A stretch of 64,000 nt of DNA from Clarireedia homoeocarpa (lineage: Eukaryota > Ascomycota > Leotiomycetes > Helotiales > Rutstroemiaceae): positions 332,095 through 396,094 of the forward strand of contig LNKV01000026.1 of NCBI GenBank assembly GCA_001465935.1, read 5' to 3'. The translations under genes were made by a program, and so were the position numbers. Below, piece after piece: positions 37,220 through 48,300 of this stretch (positions are counted from its first letter, which is position 1; each line of letters begins with the position of its first letter). The notes under the pieces are model-generated. The model saw only the letters and a list, made by a program, of their open reading frames with translations. It was not told where the DNA came from and ran no database searches.

Positions 37220-38340
37220 GATAAGGTGCGGCCTCAACGTTTCTCCGGTTCCCGAACGAAGTCGTAGTTCTTGACCAGTCTACAGCTTGGCATTTTTGGG
37301 TGCCTTGTACAACAGCTTATCTATCTCCGAAACCAGACCAAAAGCTCTTTATCCTCGGCCCTTATCTTATTCGTTCTGCTTTCATCCGCGATCAAATCTT
37401 TCATGTTTCCGGAGATAATAATGCAACCACTATATTCGAGCCATTTGCCGGCAACGTGAATATTCATATAATCGAATAGAACGGCCAGCCTCATGAGATG
37501 AAGGGAACTTCTTACGGCTCGTATAAAGTTCAGGTTCCTGGAACTGAGTCTAGGTCGGTCTCGCTCCTATCCTTGACTCATATATTCACTCCTAAAAGTG
37601 CAGCCAGGCTATAGCGATTCAAGATGGATTTTTGCGAACAAGAGTTCTACACTCAACCCATTTAGACCCCTCACTTTATCAGTTCTCTTCAGCTCAGAAT
37701 ACGGCTATTACACAGGAACAAAAATTTACCGTGGCTATCTTGACGGGAAAAACCGTACTTCTGTTAAGATTATCACTTCAGGCGGATTAGGTTTTGAGTA
37801 GAATGCATGTCTCGATGGAGACTTTATCGTAAGCCACCCAGGCGATGCCGATATAAAAACGGCGGCTCTAAATTTGCAGCTTCCGGTATCCTTGTTGCGG
37901 AATAGAATAAATGATATCACGGTCTCGGTAGACTACCATGGTGTTGAGAATCCTAGAGGCGTTCTTGGCGCATATCTCCCCCCAGGAGGCGCCTCGACCG
38001 CAGCGGGTTTCAATCTATGGAAGATCCAAGGTAATGCCGGAGGTTCGGAAAATATTGACCCAGTCCATGGGCCGATGAATGAAGGTGGCCTCTATGCGGA
38101 GCGACTGGGCTGGTTTCTTCCCGGTTTTGATGTGCCTGGAAAAGAATTCGAGGGATCAATCCCATTCCAGGGACTCAAACAGTCTGGTGTGCAATTTTTA
38201 TATTACCAAATTTGATCTTAATATTGACAACGAACTTGACGCGCCTATTAGGGTCTATTTTCCATCTCCTAATGGCACCGTGGCACGCTTGATACTCTGG
38301 ATTAATGGGGTATATTCGCTATTATCAAAGTTTCTCTAAT
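37220..38340 (+). pseudogene. GH35 beta-galactosidase, C-terminal half, inactivated
   Basis: A plus-strand reading from about 37220 gives NEVVVLDQSTAWHFW, LFILGPYLIRSAFI and FHVSGDNNATT, then after a TAG (37477 region) NGQPHEMKGTSYGSYKVQVPGTE. A frame change is followed by MQPGYSDSRW (37598) and LSVLFSSEYGYYTGTKIYRG, then a second TAG near 37799 and ACLDGDFI. Next come LLRNRINDITVSVDYHGVEN, LWKIQGNAGG, VHGPMNEGGLYAERLGW and, after a one-base shift near 38205, FDLNIDNELDAPIRV. This is the order of the beta-sandwich and jelly-roll domains of fungal GH35. The catalytic N-terminal barrel is missing. Both stops stand where the family has Trp (TGG to TAG), as expected from C-to-T mutation on the other strand. 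Confidence 0.8.
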
Positions 38341-39298
38341 AATAACAGTTCCATAATACCAATACAGTAGATATATGCTGCACATAGGACCTTAAGCCAA
38401 GTTCCCTATCCCTCATAGCATCCTTACTAATCGTGGAAAAAACATATGGGCACTAAGTATATAGGCGCAAACTGACGCGGGTACGCTCTGTATAGTCTCT
38501 CTGATTGATGCAAAGAGTATCGACTCAGAGTGCCCATTTTCTGTCAGGCCGATAAAGGTTGATCAGCGCCCCATGAAAATTACTGGTTATAGGAAAGCTT
38601 CGCCCATTGCAGTTGATGAGTTGCGTCTCTTCAAGGTCGCTTCAGCAGTAAGATAGAGCTTTATAATTAGGTGCTTCTTCTAAAGTGGCATTGACGAGCT
38701 TGCAATGTATTGGGTTTGAATGATAACTAGGCTGATGTTCAAGGCTACGAAAGAAGCCGACGGGCAAAGTGGTAGGTGGAGGTATTGGTGGAGATGGCCG
38801 GCAAACGTAGAGCCAAGCTATATACAACTGCCGAATATCAATACCGAACTATAGTTATTAAATTATATTAAAGTTCCTTTATTAAATTATATTAAAGTTC
38901 CTTTATTAAACTATATTAAAGTTCCTTTATGAATATCTTTTCATTTATCCTGATATATCCTTACCAACAAATACTTCCAAGGGTTTGATTAGCAAGAATC
39001 TTACATCGTTACACGCCAAGTCCAATACCAACTGCCGAGTACACAGCTTTTCCTCTATACTGTATCAAAAAGGATTATCTATCTTACCCCGGTTACCCCG
39101 CATGCACTGACGAGAATAATGCCGTGGCTAAATATGGAATCCGTAGCAAAATTTATCCGGATTGAATTAGGTGGGTCCAATTCTAGATCAGCTGGAAGAA
39201 TTGAACCCAACAGGAGCTTTGCAAACAGATATATATACAGCAGTCTTCAGCTCTTCCACAAGACTCAGACATCTTCTATAAAGCAAACATACTACAAT
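38341..39298. other. Intergenic region upstream of the CE1 esterase
   Basis: No gene seen. It holds the 24-bp tandem repeat listed next and the esterase promoter, with a TATA-like agatatatatac near 39228-39240. Confidence 0.5.
38857..38928. repeat. Three tandem copies of a 24-bp AT-rich unit
   Basis: Units at 38857-38880, 38881-38904 and 38905-38928. The first two are identical and the third has one change. Confidence 0.85.
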
Positions 39299-40238
39299 AT
39301 GCTTTCATCAAAATCATTCGGCGTTCTCACGCCTCTGCTGCTTCTTGTGACAACAGCGAGTGGTGCTCTTGTCTCTGTTCAAAATTGGGGTTCAAACCCA
39401 ACTGGTCTTCAGATGAGCATATACGTACCAAGTAAATTAGCAGCCAAGCCCGCTGTTATCTTTGCTGTAAGTTGCATGTAATCTGACAGATATTAAATCA
39501 GAACTGATCGATTCATAGTTGCACCCATGTGGTGGTAGCGGCCAGCAATACTACCAGACCACCAAATATCCTGCGCTCGCTGATCAGAGTGGCTTTATTG
39601 TCGTCTATCCTAGTGCACCTCACGACAACAATTGCTGGGATGTGGCTTCAACTAAAAGCTTGACTCACGATGGTGGTGGTGACAGCAATGGTCTCGCCAA
39701 CATGATCAAGTACACTATCTCCACGTATAATGCCGACCCCACGAAGATTTTTGTCACAGGCAGCTCATCTGGGGGTATGATGACCAACGTCATGGCCGCA
39801 GTTTACCCCGATCTGGTTGCTGCGACGTCCGTATACTCGGGAGTCCCGGCTGGCTGCCTCGCTGGGTCTCCTGGATCAAGCCCATCAACTGCCAATCCAG
39901 ATTGTGCGAACGGCAAAATCACCAAGACATCTGCTGCATGGGCTGCACAAGTTAGAGCTATGTATCCTGGATATAGTGGTAGCTATCCCAAGATACAGAC
40001 TTGGCATGGGACAGCTGATTCATTCGTCAACTACTACTACAACTTTGGCGAGCAGACTAAGGAGTGGTCTGGTATCTTGGGTGTTAGCTTTGTAAGGAAT
40101 AATACCAATGTGCCACAGTCAGGTTATACACAAGAGATATATGGGGATGGAACGAAACTTGTGGCTTACAGCGCTGCTGGAGTTGGACATACTGTTCCTG
40201 TTCACGAAACTGTTGACCTTCAGTGGTTTGGTATTTAA
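39299..40238 (+). CDS. Secreted CE1-type esterase (acetylxylan/feruloyl esterase, PHB-depolymerase-like)
   Basis: Exons 39299-39466 and 39519-40238 give 295 residues. The start MLSSKSFGVLTPLLLLVTTASGA is a signal peptide; the longer in-frame start at 39119 adds non-hydrophobic sequence and is rejected. The alpha/beta-hydrolase signature is complete. There is an oxyanion region LHPCGGSGQQYY, a nucleophile elbow GSSSGG with Ser139, Asp in WHGTADSFVNYYN-like sequence, and His in AAGVGHTVP. Cysteines CGG, NNCWD, AGCL and PDCANG match the family disulfides. Members remove acetyl or feruloyl groups from xylan outside the cell. Which ester is preferred cannot be read from the sequence. No cellulose-binding domain is attached. 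Confidence 0.92.
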
Positions 40239-40798
40239 ATTAGCTCAGAAAATATCTACAACCATAAGCGTAACTACCTTTATAATTATTTTTGAACCAC
40301 CACCCACTTTTTTTGCAGCCCCCTCTGTTTCGATGATGTTAATGATAATTAAAACACGAATAACTTAACTATTCGTTCAATATCGTTAAGACTTTATGTT
40401 ATTTAATATTACTATACAATTGAGAAATAAATCGAAGCGTAACACTCAAAAGCTACTATAGGATAATCGAATCTCTAAAAAGGGTCGTCGACGCTTTTTT
40501 TTTGGCTATTTCTAGTTAATAGCAGATTAGTAAATAATATATATTCTCTTAAATTGAAACTACTTACAGATAGATTTTAATAGGTAGTTATTAAGTTAAT
40601 AGGTTTACTAATAAAATCGGTGATAATTAAATAGAGGGGTGTACACAAAAAGTAGGTAGTGGTTCAAAAATAATTGCAAAGTTAGTAGTTATACTTACAG
40701 TTGTAATATTATAATATTAATAAAAATATCTTTTTTAGTTCTCATTTAATATCTATAATATTATTATTTATAGTATTATTCCTTTATATTTTAGACTT
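40239..40798. other. AT-rich 3' flank
   Basis: Convergent region between the esterase and the PKS fragment. It is AT-rich with a poly-T run near 40495-40504. No gene seen. Confidence 0.45.
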
Positions 40799-41216
40799 CT
40801 AATCCTTCTTGATCTGATTATATATAATCTCTGAAAAGCTAGCAATTGTCGAATTGGGAGCAAGCAGTTGCTGAAATGGGATATCCACCTTGAATTCTGT
40901 GAAAGTCCAGTTACGAAACTCTGCGCCAATCATACTATCCAACCCATAACTTGCAATCGCCCGAGACTGAGGGTCAACCTCATCGTTATTAATCATCAGC
41001 ACCGTTGAAAGACCTTGTACGAGGTGTTCTGATATATAGTTGACCGCCTCTTCTTTGTTTAACGAATTTTCAATTATAGCAAGGATACTGTTGCTTTTTG
41101 TGGCGGTATCATTCGCGATGTGGTTTTCCATCTTGGCGAGAATTATACTGAGTCGAGGCTCCAGAGTCCATGTCACTTTTGTTTCGGTTGCCGAAATGGC
41201 TTTAGCTAGCTGAGGT
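40799..41216 (-). pseudogene. Orphan C-terminal carrier-protein end of a polyketide synthase
   Basis: The minus-strand frame to the stop at 40799 ends with an acyl-carrier domain. ASYGLDSMIGAEFRNW contains the phosphopantetheine attachment Ser in the GLDSM form found in highly reducing PKSs, followed by KVDIPFQQLLAPNSTIASFSEII. The preceding KVTWTLEPRLSIILAKME linker also fits. Upstream of about 41216 the frame enters the palindromic element and shows no ketoreductase, so the other domains are missing. The carrier domain itself has no stop. It is a PKS remnant cut by an insertion or rearrangement, not a free ACP gene, as no promoter or start fits. Confidence 0.7.
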
Positions 41217-41640
41217 GCGGGGTGGTTTGGATTGTGGCTGACTGAAACGTATATGAACGTCAACAGGTGGGTGGCGTGGGTGGGTACCTGTATACAGTAG
41301 TTGGGATAGAGTACCTGCATGGTTAGGGTGGGGCACCTAACCCTACGTATAGGTGGGTTATGATAAAATAGGTTACCTATAGGTGGGCTGTCCACACGAT
41401 ACTACCCACCTATTACCCGATGGAGACCTAAAAGAGTAAAAGTGGAGATTGAAGATCCAAATATAGAAATTCTTAGATATATAGTTACTTAAAGCGGCTA
41501 GTGCAGTAAGATCTAGCTACTCAAACAGCTAGTATATCATGTGATAGTCACGTATTGGGTTCTTAGCAACCCATTGGGTATCTATAGGTGGGTTTCTTCT
41601 GGTTTCCACCTACCCGGACTACCTATAGGTATCTATTTCG
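41217..41640. mobile_element. Palindrome-rich non-autonomous element, copy 2
   Basis: Same layout as the element at 35413: arms packed with GGTGGGT, TACCTATAGGT and ACCCACC motifs around an AT-rich core. It shares a junction block (TTGGGTTCTT-GCA-CCCA-TGGGTA) with copy 1 near 41556-41580 versus 35742-35770. It adjoins the truncated PKS fragment. The two copies are strongly diverged. No open frame or clear target-site duplication was found. Confidence 0.5.
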
Positions 41641-41766
41641 CAGCATACTCTCAGCCAGCTATAATTGAATCTATCCTGCCTCTCAGCCAGCCTTACTCTA
41701 AGCTATCCGGCTAGTCCATGATCTAGATGCTCGTGATAGTATCAAAGGCCTTGTTTGACCAACAAT

Positions 41767-43667
41767 TCAGTTCTCATCGTCAATATTAGGTCCGCCTACA
41801 GCAACATAGGTGCCAGTAGCCGTGTTCATGGCCGAGTTGAGCCAGCTGTCCAAATGCCACACCATGCTGTCCTTCGTCAAGTCCGTATAGCTGACGCGGA
41901 GACGCAGGTTGCGGCTACACTCGAAGTCAAGCCCGCTGATAGCCATCATAACGGCCGGCGCAGCCTGGAACTTGGCGTGGCTGAAGTCAATGAGACCAGC
42001 ATTCTCGGTGCCAGGGACGTCGTCAGTGCAGAAAGTGCCGGCCGTGATACCCTCTTTGCCCACGGGAATGGCCACCCACGTCACGGTCGCGTCACGGAGG
42101 TCCGTGTCGCCTATGGCTTCAACGTGTAGCTGAAACTTGAATGGACTAGGATTGGTAGCGTATGTCTTCAAGCGCCACCCAGCGTCTTTGCCAAGACTAA
42201 GCCCAGAAAACCATGCCACAACGATGGGGGCTTCACCTCCATCAAAGCGGGTGTCGAACTTAATAGTCGTAGAAGTCTTGCCTCCGGCAGGCTTTCCCTT
42301 ATCACCCCATGTGGAAGCCAGGTTCCACTGGCCCATCTTGACCTCAGGTTCCGAGGCAGATGCCTCGAGCCAGGAGCAAGCAGCCGAGAAAACTCTCGAG
42401 CCGGATCTCGGTGCGATGGCAGCGGTGAAGTGGTCGTTGGATACATCTTCAGCTGTAGCTAAGACGGAGATGTCGGTCGTGAAATCCAAATCCAGCCAGC
42501 TCAGACCAATAGCTACCCTAGGCGGCTGAGCGTAGGCCGGCTCAAAGGCTACATCCTTGCGATCAGGCTCAGTGCTGGTAACATCATACGATCGAACCTC
42601 TGCTCGGTTGATAAATCTGTTAGCTGTCTCCTTACGTGTGGCCCAGACATCGGAGGACCTGGGAGAACCTTTAGAAAGAAAATGTTTAATACATACGCAG
42701 AGTACTGAACTGGCCAATGTCATTTGACCATGGAGGGTAGTTGTTGGCGATCCACTGCTTGTCAAGGACAGACAGTTTGGTGTTGTTCTTGGTACCAACG
42801 GCCCCGCTGTTCTTGAACCAGCGCGGAGGGTACTCGTACAGCATGATAGAGTCGCCATCGTACGCGCTGGCGTTGACCTCACTGCTCTCTATACGCTTGA
42901 TCACGTTATGGTAGATAGTTGCACTCGACCAGTTGTTGGGGGGTCCACTGAGCTCCTCGTAGATGAGTTCCTTGTTCCACTCAAAACTCGCAAGCGGCGA
43001 CTCTATCAATCCAAATTAATGTCTTCTTCGTGTTGATACGGAAAGGAGTACGTACGGTGCTCGTGTTCACAGCCTAGTACATGGCCAAACTCGTGGAGTA
43101 CCTTGCGGCGAATGAACTCGTCGGACCGACTGAGGTTTATGTCAAGGTTCATGGTCCGCTTAGTTTGGTCCTTTTCCGAAAGCGCATCTGTGCCAATACG
43201 CGAGCTCGAGCCTCCGCCTTGCTTGAAGTCAATGCGGATGTCTGCCTTTGGGGCATCGATAGGGAGCCTGAGAACAACATGATTTCAGCTGACCTTTCTG
43301 TCTCCCTTTCTGTCAGGGTGGATGCGTTGGTAGGGGATGCATACCACAAAAACTTGAGGTTTGCATTCTCGAGCCACTGGTTCGCGTACTGCTGGACCTT
43401 AGCATGAAGTTTAGGTTCGCCGGAAAGAAACTTGATCTTCAAAGTACGTCCGGGCTGCCAGTTCTTCTTGATGTTAACAGCAAGATATGACATCCCATCA
43501 TCTTCAACGTAAGGATCAGTCAGTTCCGGGAGAGCCCGAGTGGAACCAAGAGCATTCTGTGGGTTCTCGCTCAGAGCGATACGGACAGACTCGATTTCCG
43601 TCTCCACAGGGTTTCGAATTTCGAAACACTGAAAGTGTTCTGCTGATTCTGCCCGAAGTGAGGACAT
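41767..43667 (-). CDS. Metzincin-like zinc metalloprotease with H-type-lectin-like repeats
   Basis: Exons 43667-43345, 43267-43056, 43002-42697 and about 42623-41767 give about 565 residues. The protease domain shows ADIRIDF, IGTDAL, then the zinc site HEFGHVLGCEHEH (H166, E167, H170, H176), LSGPPNNW and a Met-turn-like SIMLYEY, all as in fungal astacin/serralysin-like proteins. The C-terminal half has three similar beta-rich units opening with PPRVAIGLSWLDLD, APIVVAWFSGLSL and APAVMMAISGLDF, typical of H-type lectins that bind GalNAc-like sugars. No signal peptide is visible at MSSLRAESAEHF. The third intron is uncertain: a 28-nt choice (42669-42696) is unlikely, and a 73-nt one (42624-42696) is preferred. 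Divergent from the giant pore-former-like gene. Confidence 0.82.
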
Positions 43668-45378
43668 GGAGAATGTAGAGTTGTAAACTGATATGGTCTA
43701 AAGATGTAAGGAATCTCAATGCAGTTGTATGATGAATGATAGTAATGCCAGTTGAATGAGAAAGGCCAGGTTAGAGCTGCTTTTAAAGACCTCGAGCTGT
43801 ACACCCCTGACCTCACCGATATTGATATATCGAAGAGCTATGAACGCATCACTCGTTCGCTTGACCATATTGACCACTACGAGACTGCATCTAGACGCGA
43901 CTATTGATTCCATTCAGAGACTACCAACCGCATTGGTTGACTCAGCTCTAACCATCTACCGTGGCTTTCACGCGGAGGACTAGCTCCGTCTCAGGTCAGG
44001 GCGGTTACTGAGGAACAGGGGTTGTCACAATGAACAGTATTGATCCCTTAACATCCATTGGATGGATCCAGGTGTAGGGCTGCCGCACTTTCAAATGTTG
44101 GCAATCTCTTTTAAAATAATCTACTAATCGCTTCTAAGTCTCTTATAAATGTAGTTTTATGGTCTACGTGACCTATTATCCTGATTTAGAGCTAGTGTGG
44201 AGAAAGTCTGGCAGAATTTTCAACCTTTACCTCTTACAAATATTTTCTAACCATAACGTTGGTAACAGCGACATTATAGAAAGTTTGATCCGCGACTTAG
44301 ATAATACTTCAAGAAGTAGCTAGAGTGCCAATTAGATGTTCTATATAGGATATAAATCCTACCTATAAGGATTAATTACAGATAGAAGACGAATTGAGTA
44401 GGAAGAAATTATCGCTGATTTTAACGAGGTGATCATATAATCTAAAGTAATACAAGATCCAGTGCATATAATAACGAGATAAAGGTATAATTTTATATAG
44501 TCTTATAAAAGGTAATTATGTGATTACAAAAACGGCAACCCTAACCGGTGAACTACCAATCGGTTAGTATATGGTGGAGAGTTCATAGCGTCAAACCAGA
44601 CTATGCCCCACAAGGTTATTTCTAGGCCAAGAGTGGGCTGTCCTCTGGACGGTATATAGGTTCAGTCAGCCAGTTGAAGGGTGGTATATAGGAACTATAG
44701 GAAGGCCCGAGTCAATCTAACCTCTCTGAGCATAACTAAGTCGAGAGTCGGAAGCGACTGCTATGCAGATGAGACATGGTGATCATTATCACACTATCAC
44801 AATCCCCTCCTCCATATATTAGTTCTTCAGCTTCAATATCACAACCTCCTTCTCCATATATCTGTTCTTCAGCTTCTACATATCCGTTCAATAGTAGCTA
44901 ACCTCCCCTTTTCAGGTTGAATATCACAAATCTTGGTTCATTTATGAGCTACCAACGTCTGTGAGAAGGGCGGTTAAGTCGTAGCCACCGTTCCAGAAAC
45001 GCTCACGAACGGCCTGTGATCCCCGGAGAGTTAAGCCAATAGCTCAGAATAATATCTGCCCAGCTGAGTTCTGGCTCCCCCGTGAACTCTTCGATGGGCC
45101 TAGACCCGCGGGACGGCTCATGATGTGAGAAAGAGTTTGTGAACCGAACGAGTCTAGATTCTTGAGCCTGGTAATTGCAATCATAGATATCGTGCTGGAG
45201 AAAGGTATATATGGCATAGAAGCTCCTCGCTGATTGCCGATTTCAGAACAACAACCTCAATTCACCAGCACCATTGATTAGCAATCTTCGCACTCTTACA
45301 GTATCATTGTTTCCAATCATCACCATTATTTATTTCATTTATACTTCTTTACTCCCTCGTAACTTTATTTCATTCGCC
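43668..45378. promoter_or_regulatory. Divergent intergenic region between metalloprotease and giant protein genes
   Basis: 1.7 kb with no supported gene. The middle (about 44100-44560) is AT-rich and RIP-like. A TATA-like box (ggtatatatgg) lies near 45205-45214, upstream of the giant gene start, followed by a pyrimidine-rich leader. A frame at 43756-43983 (plus) was read and not recognised. Confidence 0.5.
44796..44879. repeat. Tandem duplication of a 42-bp unit
   Basis: 44796-44837 and 44838-44879 are about 85% alike. Both carry ATCACAA..CTCC..CTCCATATAT..GTTCTTCAGCTTC. Confidence 0.75.
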
Positions 45379-48300
45379 ATGCATACCATCCTCGACGTCA
45401 TCCACGCCACCGACAGCATTTTCAAGCAGGTCGCTGATGCCCATGCTAATGGCAGTGATGGGCCTCATCTTACTCCCAAGGAGCAAGCTGAGAGTACCAT
45501 TGCTAAGAACCGCGTAGACAACCTACCCAGTCAATTTGATGCACGTTGACTTATGGTGTGCTACAGGTCCTAAAGATTCTCATGGGCAGAATCAGAGATG
45601 TCGAGTCCGCCTTGAACCCACCCATCGACGAGTCTGAGACTCGCGACGTTGATGTTGCAGTCGAGACCGCAGCCATAGACGTCGCTAACGACGCAAACAA
45701 GGCGCCTAGCGATGTTATTCGTGAAGGCATGAATGGCAAAGACTCAGGACTGGGGAACCAAGTCCCCTCGCTCCAGAAGATGGCCGAGGATGTCGGACCC
45801 ATTCTCGAAAACTTCGGAGCTGTTTTAGTAAAATCAATTCGCTCCGTTGCAGGATGTCAAGAAATGACTAACCTTTCCAATTCTTAACAGGCCAAGCCGT
45901 ACCTCAAGAACTACAATGCCATGCTCAACAGCGTTCCAATTGTCGGCCTCAAGGGAGACAACGTCATGTACAGTCAGACCAAGAGCAGCGGTGTGAGCGG
46001 CGTCGAGGACGTTTGGTCAGTTTTCGGACGCATCCCAGACGGTGTCAACATCAACAGCAGCAAGGCTGTGCACTTCTTCCCCTACAAAGGTGACTTCTGC
46101 ATGTCTATTGGCACTGCTATCTATTGCAAGAAGCACCGTGATGACAAAGACCCTATGATCAAGATGGCTGTCGACAACTGGCCGAAGCTGTACCTCGACG
46201 CGTGGGAGAAGATTGGTGACAAATGCCTCCCTACTGCTAACGCTCGTAACATCATTCCCTTTGCGCGAATGGTGGGTAAGGATATTCGCTTTCATCTTGT
46301 TGTCCTGGAACAAGACGGTCGGCTATTGACCCTGAACGGTGATCTTGCCGGCAGCAACAACACCTTCTCGGAGCTCAAGAACGCCTCCTATGAGAAGAAG
46401 ACGGCTGCTAGGGCTCTCAAGATCCAGAATGTGGCCTACTGGAACGGCAAAATCGTGGCACTTGACGACGCCAACAACACCTGGAACCTGGACGCCGATT
46501 TTGATGCCAGAACCTTTATTGCCGCAGACCAGGTGGCTGTTGAGCCGCTCTTTGAGATGACGGCTACGGACATTGGCCCTGTAGGTGTGAAGAAAGATGG
46601 CTGGATCTACCGTCGTCGCCTTGAGAACACCGTCGACCCTAGCGACAAGTCAGTGGACATGAAAGAGAAGAAGATCGGCTGGGTGCGCTGGATGGAGCAG
46701 AATGGCGTTACAAACTTGGGTGTCGCCTCGCCGGGTGTCATGCTGAACTTGGATGCGCTGAGCCGCTCGCTCAGGGATCGCTACATGAGCACCCAGACTT
46801 CCATCTACCCCGTTGTCAACAAGATCCAGGCTTTCACTATCAACCACGAGTTATTCCTCAAGAAGCAACTTGAGGCCGCAAAAGAGTACCAGGAGAACGA
46901 GGGCAGCGAGTCAAAGCAGAAGATCGCCATCAAGCAGGCGAAAAACCTCGTATTGCAGACCAAAATCTGGGCGTCCATCATGCGCAGCCACGCCAACCAC
47001 GCCAAGACTTCAGTGAACCTGATGGGCGAAGACTTGTCTTCAGTGAAAACCCAGCTTGATCAGCAGCTCACAGTCCTAAAGGACAAGCTTCTCTCGCTAC
47101 AGGCTCAGATCAAGGCCTTGTCCGAGGCAAAGGCTAAGATGGATGCTGCCTTCTGGGGCTCCATCGGTGTCATGCTGCTCGGTATTGGTCTCGCTATCTT
47201 GGGAGTCGCTACTGGTGTTGGTGTCATTGCCCTGGGCGTGATTGGGGGCGCACTGTTTGTTGGTGGGCTGGTTGCGGCTTGCTACTTTGGCAGTCAGTCG
47301 TCCAAGCTTGCTGGTCAAATCACCGACCTGGAATCGGAAATGAGAGGCGTAAACCAAGCTATTTCTGACATCAAGACTATCGCAGACAAGTTCGGAGACC
47401 TTGAAAAGATGTACGGAACTCTCAACCAGTTCTGGGGCCGCATGTTCAATGCCGCCCAGAACCTGAAGGACATGAACCAGGCCACTGCCCTGCAGATTGG
47501 TGAAAACATTCTCGAGGACACTACTTCTATCGAGGCATCTATCGATGTTGTCCGTAAAATGAAAAACGGCTGCGCGACCTACCTTGCCGTCTTGAACAAG
47601 TACGGTATCAGGATTGATCTAGACGAATCCGATGATGAGGAAGATGAGACCGCCGATATGGTTGACACATTCAATGAGCTGATCGTTGACCCGACCTTCA
47701 AGACTGTTCAGCTCTTCAATGAGCAGGTCGCTAGGGCGAATCAAGCGCTCGAGAATGGGCAGTTTGCCGAGTACCAGAAGCATCTCGAGACGGCAGAGCT
47801 CATCGATGTGTACACGATTCAGATGGGAGTGTCCCCTGAGACCATCAGCGAAGCCCTTAACACAGCCTCTGAACAGGAGAATGCTGAGGCCGCTGATCTC
47901 TTTGACAGCCTAGCCAACCTCTCTCGGTATAACCCTCTCGGACAAGGCATCCTATTGATTCAAGAACTCGCTCGCGACGTTGAGGCCAACGACAAACCTG
48001 ATGAGGAGCCGAAGGAGTCTTCCGACTTCCTCCACCTCGTAGCTGACTTTGCACGAATCGACCCCGTCTTCAGGGGTCTTGAGACCATTATACAGGCTGC
48101 TAATATCCTGTCACAAGATGCTGACACTTTCAAGTCATTGGCAACCAACCATACAAATGACGTGAATGGTACCGGCGGTGTCAATGACACGAATGGTGTG
48201 AATAAGGAGGAATCGGCTGATATCATTGGCATAATAGCCAACATCGTTCGCAAAACTTCCCCTAGGATGCCGAGCGGTCTTCTCGAGGGCGCCTTATCTC

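Noticed and set aside
42669..42696. 28-nt intron in the metalloprotease gene
   Set aside because: Below the usual minimum; a 73-nt alternative to 42624 keeps frame, though its branch site is weak.
45274..45378. Hydrophobic upstream extension of the giant protein that could look like a signal anchor
   Set aside because: No ATG opens it; it is translated leader sequence rich in T and C, and the first ATG in frame is at 45379.
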